Assembly: GCA_964036045.1 (NCBI GenBank) | Contig: OZ038389.1 | Coordinates: 66,475,453-66,539,452, forward strand | Source of the DNA: Eutreptiella sp. 'Long Island Sound 2002' | Taxonomy: Eukaryota > Euglenozoa > Euglenophyceae > Eutreptiales > Eutreptiaceae | Direction of reading: 5' to 3' | DNA length: 64,000 bases | Part shown: positions 56,421-64,000 of the stretch, in pieces | Numbering within the stretch: the stretch's first letter is position 1 | How the letters are laid out: each line of letters begins with the position of its first letter | Position numbers and translations under genes: made by a program | The notes under the pieces: generated by a model | Told to the model about the DNA's origin: nothing | The model's database searches: none | The model's input: the letters and a program-made list of their open reading frames with translations, nothing else

Positions 56421-58660
56421 GTGATTGTATCTCAGGATACCGCTGACCAACTTGACCATATAGACACCTGCCGTGACCCCTCTGTGTTGCCCCCCGTCGA
56501 TGGGCAAGTGTCTCACTGCCATCTTTCCACTTTCCTTGTGTTGTCGTCCGAATACCGGATCGCAGTCCAAGCGGGCTCTGCGTACGGTGAGGCAAGCGAC
56601 ACACGCTTTGATGAGTTGCATTTGACCCAGGGTGCTCTGCTTGTCGTTACGTCCACATCCCGGCACCATGGCATGCCCCCCACCCCAATGGGTTGCCACG
56701 GCAAGGGGTGATGTTTACCCAGTGGACAGCGGACAAGCAGCACCGACACATAGTCAAGAATGCAACCCATTGTGACTATGTGCCGGTGTCGGCGGTAAAG
56801 GGATTCATGGGTACTGTAGATCAAAACATGGTGCCAACCTGGCACCAAGTGTTGTGGCTGGGGAGGGGGGTTGAGGCAATTGTTGGGCTTGGTACCAAGT
56901 TAGACATGGATACCATGTCTAACCCCGAGGAGCCGGGTGTCGTTCCCACTTGCGAGTTCCACCCCGTGTTCCTTTCGCGGAGTAGCCCACACATCGCCCA
57001 CCTCCCAGTTGGGGAAGGCCACGTCGTTTTCTGGCAGGGACCCTACCAACTTGAGGTCCGCAAGACCAAGCCAACCGACGTGAATGCCCCTATCCGCTTT
57101 GCCCTCGGCGGTGTTGTCCCACCAGCCCGGTCTGCGACGGCATGGCAGCTCATCAACGTTGTCCCTGCCTGGAGCCCCCCCAAGCAAGCAAAATCGGGGT
57201 TGTGGTCTATCACATGCCCGTGTGACGTTCAGGTATCCTTTTGCGTGGCACACGTTGTTGAGGCACACACATTCCACGCCATTTTGGCGCAAATTTTGCA
57301 CCAATTTCGCACAAAATGTCTCCGAAGGCGAAGTTCGACTCGAATTACGTGTACCACGATTTTCGCAATAATTTTGCACAAATTTTGCACAAATTTCACA
57401 TGATTGTTGCACAACTCTCACAGGAGAAGTTTAATTGCTGGAGCCCCCACCCCAGCTCCTTCCACACTGAGAGGCGCTTCAAGCCCCATACCCAGCAGCA
57501 CCTTGAAAAAGGGCCTGCGCGGCAGGCTGACAGCTCCAGTCGGCCCCATCCTCGGTCGCAGTCCGACGTGGAGGCCGGGGCCCAGTCCGAACCCAAGCCT
57601 AGGGTGGATCTCCAAATCCATGTCATCCCCATGCCCAATCGCAGCAACGGGGACACATGGTACAGCGGGGCGCCCATTTGGCAAATTGGCTCTTTGCCCA
57701 CACCAAGGCACGCCATATGCCTGCAAGGCACCTCTGCCCCCGGGGAGGGGGGGTCGCAGTGAATTTTTGGCAGCAACTTGGAGTTTAAATGTCACCACCC
57801 CATATGAGGGAGAAGGCGATGCCCCCCACCCCATCAGCTTCCCCTGTCCGGTGACCATGAAGGAGGGTTTTGCCGTTGGTTGGGCGCGAAAGGATGAGAT
57901 TTTGGTGGCTCGCTTTGGCTACCGCCTGAAGAGCAGCCACCGAAAAGTGAAGGCGGCCATTCACCGTCCGGCGGGGGGTTCTCAAGCGAGCTAGTGTGTT
58001 GCCCTTGAATGCCTTTAGGCATTGGGGACCACACTATGATAATTGGCTGGACAACGCATGGCTGTGCATGCGCAACCATGCCGGGCGGGGTACTCGCGCG
58101 GGGGCTGAGGGGAGGGAAGAAGAGGGGGAGGGGGACGATGACGTGAGGAGTCGCTCGTCAACAGGAGACCGGAGGATTCGCAGCCTAGGCAAACCCGGCC
58201 GGCCAAGGAAAGTCCCCCGAGCGGACACATCTCCGCGTCCAGTGGAACCCCCCATGCACCCCCAACATCACCCAATGGGTGCAACAGCAGCAGCCGCGGC
58301 AATTTGAGTAGCGCAACAAGGCGCAACAAGAGTTGGACACCTTGCGAAGGCAGCTTGAGGTGTCACGAAGCGAGACACAAGTGGCAGTCTCGGGGCGTAA
58401 GGTAGTAGGATGGGAAAGGGACGTGCTCCACGGCCGGGTGGACATCTTGAAGCAGCAGCTTTCTGCCCGTTCTAGGCAGAAGCAACAGCAGATGCAGCCG
58501 CTGCCACAGCAGCAGCAGCAGCATCAGCAGCCCCAACAGCAGCTGAAGCAGGCCGGGCGCCCGACCCCCACCCCCACCAACCCCACCAACCCCGAGGGAG
58601 TGTGGCTTTTGCTTGCGAGTACGTGGGCATGGGTGGGGGTAGCATAGACCACAAGGGGGC
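56421..58660 (+). pseudogene. Decayed plus-strand coding region with AT-hook and Gln-rich coiled coil
   Basis: Protein-like pieces lie in changing frames: VIVSQDTADQLDHIDTCRDP (56420 on), FTQWTADKQHRHIVKNATHC (56705 on), EFHPVFLSRSSPHIAHLPVG and FWQGPYQLEVRKTKPTDVNA (56960-57090), and YDNWLDNAWLCMRNHAG (58040). Then GKPGRPRKVPR, an AT-hook-type DNA-binding motif (58190-58220), and a coiled coil RNKAQQELDTLRRQLEVSRS preceded by an in-frame TAG (58309-58311), followed by polyglutamine (58450-58560). I recognise no family; a mobile-element or chromatin-associated protein is conceivable. Confidence 0.35.
58495..58560 (+). repeat. CAG/CAA repeat
   Basis: Imperfect CAG array encoding polyglutamine in the frame of the coiled coil. 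Confidence 0.75.
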
Positions 58661-59240
58661 AACTGGCTGCGGCGGAGGGGGTTGTCTGTTTCCAATTGCA
58701 AACGAACACCCCCAACACGCCGTTCGCGAGTGTTTTGTCGCACGTGGGGTCTGCGTTGGAGTTGCACGCGCATGTCTAGGCCCACTACACCCTGGCCCGT
58801 GTAGCAACAGCAGCCACGGACCCCAGTTTCAGAAACCCGTAGCCGGGCAACCAGGGGGGAGACGGCAACGAGGCCACAGGCCACAGGTCACAGGCCACAA
58901 GCAGCGAGGACTAGTGAGGCCTGCTGCGATGCGATGCAACATGCCATTCACGTGCACTATGGTATCCATTTGTGTGAAACAATTTTGTGCGAAAATCGCG
59001 CGAAATTCGCATCCACAAAATATCCACATCTGTGCCGGCATGTGGCTGTGAATGTGAATGTCATGCGAATTTCGCGCAAATTCTACTGACTTTGGCAGTG
59101 CACCTCGAAGAGAGGATGACAATCAGCCAATCACTTAGTTAGACAGGCTAGCAGTCAGACACACAAAAACACACACCATGGGTTTTCTGTCAGTGGCAGA
59201 CACAGGTCCAAGTAGTAGGGAGACCTGCTGGTCTCAGCAT
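58661..59240. other. Anonymous DNA
   Basis: No gene seen. It includes TTTCGCGC/GAAATTCGC repeats at 58975-59085 and CACCTCGAAGAGAGG at 59101-59115, a motif that recurs near 59680 (inverted) and 61324. Confidence 0.4.
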
Positions 59241-59241
59241 A

Positions 59242-59310
59242 GGCAGTGGCCGAATGGTGATGCAGACGGACACAGACTTTTTGGTCGGCGGTTTGAACCG
59301 TGGTGCGGCC
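59242..59310 (+). tRNA. tRNA-like sequence (probable pseudogene or SINE head)
   Basis: TGGCCGAATGG fits an A box and GGTTTGAACC a B box. The distance from the D-loop GG to the T-loop GGTT is exactly that of a class I tRNA. The anticodon position would be ACA (Cys) in a partly paired stem. The T stem pairs poorly, so a functional tRNA is unlikely. Confidence 0.4.
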
Positions 59311-59343
59311 AACATGGCGGCGCCGCCGCCGCCAGCGTCCACC

Positions 59344-59410
59344 CACCAGGATTGGAACCGCCGACCTAAAATTCAGCAGCCGGGTGCATTACCATTCGAC
59401 CGGAGCTAGA
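59344..59410 (-). tRNA. tRNA-like sequence, convergent partner
   Basis: On the minus strand GGTCGAATGGTAATGCA ... TTTTAGGTCGGCGGTTCCAA aligns without gaps to the plus copy at 59248-59300 (about 39 of 51 positions). The anticodon position would be GCT; the anticodon stem does not pair. It is a related, decayed copy. Confidence 0.4.
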
Positions 59411-59575
59411 TGTGTCATGAATGTGTCTCCCCATTGCTTGGAGCCTTCTCGGCGAAAACTTTTGACCCCCCCCAACCCCCCCCCCTCAAAAAAGAGGTAT
59501 CTAGTTTTAGGGGACAGAGGCCTCAGAATCAAAAAATCCATCGGGGGATTGTCTTATTGGGCAAAATAATGAATT

Positions 59576-59695
59576 TACAAGGGGTTGGACATCTAATATC
59601 GTGCCTTGGGGTATGCTACGCGAATGACCCTCAAAAAGGGGGTATACGACGCCCGCGCCTGCGCTTGATCTAACAACCTCTCTTCGAGGTGATTT
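59576..59695. repeat. Dispersed repeat, 120-bp relative of 47082-47201
   Basis: Same length and order of blocks from TACAAGGGG to CTTCGAGGTGATTT, with scattered substitutions. No coding potential. Confidence 0.75.
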
Positions 59696-59812
59696 AATGA
59701 CGATATTTTAATTTGCTCCTAGAACTTTCGTACCGTGGAACCATGATTGCCGGGGGTTGTATTGAAAAGTGTTCGTGCACTGCATACATGCAACAGTCTG
59801 TGAAAGTGACCC

Positions 59813-61062
59813 TTGTTGCATTCGGCTTTGTTTAGCTTGTGCACAATGTCCCGCGGTACTGCAAGTAAGACCCTTGGTCCCTTCCACACCGTGTGTTCCC
59901 GAACCCACATCCACCGTAGACTGAAGTCACTTGAGGAGGTAATTGGGAAGGAGTTGGGAGCCCCTTACACATGCCAACATATCCCGGAAATGGGGCAAAT
60001 AGTGCTAACTCCCGAGAAGGAGAGCACGCCACTGGGTCCAACCACGGAACCGACCCTATGGGACAAGACCGTCTGCGCGGTATGGTGCTTCCAGTCACTC
60101 CACCTATCGCGGACGGAGACCCAATACCTCACACCGCAGCTAGCAACAGGCGTAACGTGGCCCAACGTCTACGACACCCTACGGCAGTTAGCTCAACCAG
60201 CCGTTCTAGCCCTCGAAGCGGTAGACGGGAATGGCACCATCATCTACGGTGCAGCATGCCCCTTGCCCGCGCGGGCGAGGCAATGGTACAAGTGCCGCGC
60301 CATACCTTTTGTAGATGTATAGCGCAGCCTGGACCCCCCCCCAATACCAGTGACTTCCCATAGCCATTGACGGCACCAACCGGCGCAAGGTCGGCTACGT
60401 GCATTGCACAATAGGGGGTACCACAAGTCCTGACGGGTTGGCAAGTTGGTGGCTAATGGGAGGCTCCAAGTAGTGGAGTACCATCTATGCACTGCCGTAA
60501 GAGGAGGATTTCGACTAGGAGCTGGTTGAAGCAAGCCATGTCACCACTGTAAACACTGCAGGGGGCAACACGACAACCCCTCTTTTTCCTTTGCACCGAT
60601 GGAAAGGTGCAACTCTTACTAAGTGGGTGCAAGAACTGGAAGGCCGGCTCCCCACACACAATTGTGTGTTGGGTATGTGGTCATAATAGGGCTGCTTTCT
60701 TGGCCAATTTTGGCACCAAGCAAACAATGGAAATGATGTGGGATGCCAACCTCCTGATCAGTGCTCTTTACCGGCGCATCTCAACCGCACGATGCATCTG
60801 CCATTACCGGTCGTATGGTGTTATGCGGGTTTGTATATGTGGTATATATGATATGAGGGATGTTGTAGTGGCAGCCACTGGCAAGTCGCTTGCCGTGGTG
60901 GCCCATACCCTCCTCCGGCCTATACTAAATGTGGCCCGGCTAGCGGACAAAACATGTACGCAAGGGACTGCAAATCTTGAGGGGGCCAGCGAAAAGGGAA
61001 GATCCGACTTGAGTGTGCTGCAACAACGCACCTCATGCGGAACAAGGGGTGGGAAACCCTGA
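59813..61062 (+). pseudogene. Decayed plus-strand ORF of unknown family
   Basis: A first piece (59813-60322) includes LKSLEEVIGKELGAPYTCQH and LTPQLATGVTWPNVYDTLRQ. After a frame change the track continues from 60363 as AIDGTNRRKVGYVHCTIGGT through KWVQELEGRLPTHNCVLGMW, with stops TAG, TAA, TAG, TAA, TAG at positions where Gln would fit (for example YALP-x-EEDFD-x-ELVEA). No known domain. Confidence 0.35.
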
Positions 61063-61690
61063 TAGATGAGTGCCTCCATAAGGGGGGGATGGAAGGGGGA
61101 GTGTTGCGGGACAACTCTGGGTGGACGTGTGCCGCAAGTGGTGGACCAATTTTAGGGCCATGTGTGTGTTTGCGACCTAAAGCGATTGAGGGGGGATAGT
61201 ATTGCAATCGGTGAAGCCCATCTACATGTGCATTGGGGGAAACTTTTGTGGTCCCACTTGTGGATATACCACATGTACCTTTTTGCTCGCCAGTGGCGAA
61301 TCCTCTACAAAATCTACTGCCTTCCGCAAGCCACCTCGAAGAGGGGAGAAGGATGACCATTGTTGAGCTGCCGAGGCTGTAAAGCTTGATAAGCAGGTTG
61401 TGCCGCAGCCCCCTTGGGAACCCCCCCCCCCCAACACCCAAATAGGGTGAAAAAGACACAAAGAGGGGCTAAAACATGCTTTACATCGGATGTTTGATCA
61501 TTTTGGATGGTCATAACATCAAAAAATCAGTTTCGGAAATTTCCACTTTTGAGCTGCTGAGGCTAGACAGCTGCACTAGCAGGTTGTGCCCTAGACCCCT
61601 TGGGAGCACCCCCCCCCACACACAACACCCAAATAGGCTGAAAAACACACAAAGAGGGCATTCGTCTTTTAGCGTCCTCTAGCATATGTA
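61063..61690. repeat. Further copies of the AAAACACA...TTTCGGAAA repeat
   Basis: Two units (about 61324-61445 and 61446-61640) resemble 46230-46485, including AGCAGGTTGTGCC, CCTTGGGA and ACCCAAATAGG(G/C)TGAAAAA blocks. No gene. Confidence 0.55.
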
Positions 61691-62985
61691 CAGAGGTCGA
61701 GGAGCGGGGAGGTGGGCCGGGTCGAGTTCACGCGCCCGTGGCCTCCCCTACAGGCCCCCCATCTGTGCCTCCTCGGCTGCCAGGAGGGAGAGCTAGCTGT
61801 GACTAAGTCGCTTCTGGGCTCGCCCTTCCGTGCGCTTGAACTGTCGCCCTCCAGCCCTCACTGCCCAGCCCTGCTGGCATATTGGTAGCTGTGCCCTGGT
61901 GGGGGGTTAGAAAGGCGCCTGCTGAGCACTTGCACACGTCCTTGGGGCGAATCCCAGGCCGAGGCCCTGTGCCGCTCCCACCAACTCTCCCTAGCCGGGG
62001 ATGGGGTGGTTGTGGTCCCCCTCCCCCCACTTGAAGGCACCCTCGCCCACGCCCTCCCGCACGGCGGGTTGGGGTGGGGTGAACCCCTCCCCACAGCTTG
62101 AACGAGCCGCTGAGATCCACTTTGGGCAGAAATCTACGGTCGCGTGCGCTCATTCCCTGTAGCGCCGCCCTTGGCAGGCCGAGGCCCTATGCCTCATTGC
62201 TACCCTGATGCATCCTCGGGGGCGGGGTGATTTTGGTCCCCCTCCCCCCACCGCACGGCCCCCGCCGACGCTTCTTCGGGGACGGGGGTGGTCCCCCTCC
62301 CACCACTTGAGGACCCCCATTCCTGACGGCCCCCTCCGGCGCGGGCACGCTCCTCCAGTGGGGCCCCGCGATGAGCCCCTGGCTAGCATCATCAGCGCCG
62401 GTACTTCGTTGCCCTTTCCGTGCCCACCTGGTCGGAGGGGCGGGTCTGGTTGCATGGGGTGATCAGCCGAGCTGGGCCCTCTGCGCTCCCCACCTCCCTC
62501 CGGAGCTCGGTTAGTGGACTAGCGCCACATCCACAAGCCCCATCCTTGGGTAGGCGAATGTCCTCTGTGGACCCCTGCCCTAGGCTCGAGGGAGGGGGCG
62601 GGGGGTAATAGATCCGGCTTGCGAGGCCGCCTGCAGGCGGCTCAACCGCTGCAGCTCCAGCTCAAGCCATGCCGCCCGGCACTGCTAAATGCACTAAAGG
62701 ACTTCATCCTCCGCCAGCGAAATGGTCTCCATGGCCTGCCCCTCTAGCCCTTGCAAGGGAGGGGAAGGGGGGGCAAGCAAATCCGGCAGCGAAAATACCA
62801 GAAAGTCTACCACACACCCCGCCACCCTGCAGTCCTGTGGAACGTAAGGAGGGGCTGACCCCCGCTTCCTGGTGCACTCACGGGCGTCGTGCCCGCCCCC
62901 GCGGCACCTTGCATGGTCATGCACTGGGCTATGGGCGCATAGACGCCCTCTAGGCGGGGGGGGCAAGTCAGCAACCGGGCGCCCC
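61691..62985. other. GC-rich DNA with a partial 220-bp duplication
   Basis: CAGGCCGAGGCCCT(G/A)TGCC recurs at about 61958 and 62177, followed in both by GTCCCCCTCCCCCCAC. Open frames on both strands are a consequence of high GC. No domain recognised. Confidence 0.4.
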
Positions 62986-62989
62986 GAGG

Positions 62990-63870
62990 GGTGTTTGCGG
63001 GCGGCTAGGCACTCAGCACCCACGGAGACGGCGCCCTTGGGGCTGCGGGATGCATCCCTCCTAGCCCCAGGCGCCCCAACGGTGCCAGCAGCGGCACCGC
63101 ACGCAGCCTGATGGCTACACCAGAAGTAGGAGATGGGCCCCCTAGGGGCTAGGGGATGCGTCCCCTCCAGCCCCAGGTGCCCTAGGCGCACGCATAGCGG
63201 CACTGCACACAGCCAAACGGCTACGCAGAGTGTCCGAGTCGGCGCCCTGGGGGCTGGGGGACGCATCCCCTGCAGCCCCTGGCGCCCCACCTGTGCCAGC
63301 AGCGGCACCGCACGCAGCCTGATGGCTGCCCCGGAAGTGGGAGGTGGCCCCTTGGGGGCTGGGGGATGTGTCCCCTCCAGGATGTGTCCCCTCCAGGATG
63401 TGTCCCCTCCAGCCCTAGGTGCCCCTGGCGCACGCACAGCAGCGCCGCACACAGCCGGACAATTGCACATAGGGTCACAGTCGGCGCCTTGAGGGCTGGG
63501 GGACGCATCTCCTCCAGCCCCGGACCCCCGAACGGCGCCAGCAGTGGCACCACTTGCAGCCTGACAGATGCCCCAAAGATCAAGGATGGCGCCTTGGGGG
63601 GCGGCAGGGGCGTCCCCTCCAGCCTCAGGTACCCCAAAAGCGCCGGCAACGGCGCCGTTCGCAGCCGGACGGCTGTCCCAAATACCACCAATGTACAGCC
63701 CGGGGGAGGGGCGACACCACCCCTCCCCGCGGCCTACTCCGCTGCCGCATCGTCAGCATCCATGAGGTTGGCCCAGGACTCTGCGCCGAGCGGAGCCTGT
63801 GGGGCCAAGGCACTGGGGTGTGTGTCTGGGATGTGTTCCCTCCCGTCCTCGGCGCCCCAAATATCCCCTG
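62990..63870 (-). repeat. Tandem repeat of about 105 bp (35 codons), about seven copies
   Basis: GGGGGACGCATCCCCTCCAG-type starts lie near 63047, 63153, 63256, 63360, 63498 and 63605. An extra 17-18-bp unit is tripled at about 63375-63415. On the minus strand most copies keep one frame and give LGLEGTHPLAPRGP...AVPLL-type repeats, in two alternating subtypes. It may be a coding minisatellite or just GC-rich repeat. The frame is not continuous across the whole array. Confidence 0.55.
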
Positions 63871-64000
63871 ATGGCTGCCCAAGAACCCGGCAACCAGTGC
63901 GGCCGCTACCCTGGCGGCGTTGCGGCATGAGGCAGCTGTTCCGCGGCGTTGGCGGCGGCTCGCGGCCGCCGGCATCGCCAATGCCGCTGGAAGGGCCGCC
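63871..64000. other. GC-rich window end
   Basis: Diverged edge of the 105-bp array. No gene seen. Confidence 0.3.

Overview
This window reads as nuclear DNA of a photosynthetic eukaryote, most likely an alga. It has spliced host genes with GT-AG introns, a plastid-lipid-associated protein (fibrillin) gene, Ty3-type LTR retrotransposons, DNA-transposon relics, tRNA-like sequences and an unusually dense set of minisatellites and long G/C runs. The fibrillin leader has a signal-peptide-like segment, then a second hydrophobic segment about 70 residues later followed by RFRR. A pyrimidine-rich AG acceptor lies 4 nt before its ATG. Both features would suit an organism with a complex, three-membrane plastid and possibly spliced-leader trans-splicing (euglenid or peridinin-dinoflagellate style). 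That is inference; no marker names the species.

Layout. 1 to about 18.2 kb: two nested Ty3/gypsy-type elements on the minus strand. The outer one (element A) is decayed and runs off the left edge. The inner one (element B, 2865-13622) is a complete chromovirus-like element with identical 532-bp LTRs, a perfect 5-bp target duplication, a primer site matching initiator tRNA-Met and a polypurine tract. 18.2-26.9 kb: mostly anonymous DNA with one dUTPase-fold ORF (21287-21796) and a SINE-like relic. 26.9-30.3 kb: a two-exon fibrillin gene, minus strand. 30.8-37.5 kb: a chain of unrelated tandem repeats (periods 22, 11, 2/4, about 12, 6, 31 and about 55 bp), interrupted by a decayed reverse-transcriptase-like ORF (33.6-34.7 kb) and a small inverted-repeat element. 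38.8-41.3 kb: recurring copies of a 20-bp palindrome. 41.5-45.3 kb: GC-rich, frameshifted minus-strand coding relic. 45.4-47.2 kb: inverted/dispersed repeat family with relatives at 59.6 and 61.4 kb. 48.2-53.7 kb: a five-exon minus-strand gene for an SNF4/AMPK-gamma-like four-CBS protein; one intron carries a 1.4-kb DNA transposon with a 10-bp target duplication and an internal 85-bp minisatellite. 54-64 kb: decayed plus-strand ORFs, a convergent pair of tRNA-like sequences, and GC-rich tandem repeats including a 35-residue coding-type repeat.

The two spliced genes are the only host genes I can support well. The rest is mainly mobile-element and repeat history. Many in-frame stops in the relics are one C-to-T change from Gln or Arg codons, as expected of methylated, decaying elements. 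The exact target duplications and shared domains let the order of insertion be read: element B jumped into element A's gag, and it did so recently because its LTRs do not differ.
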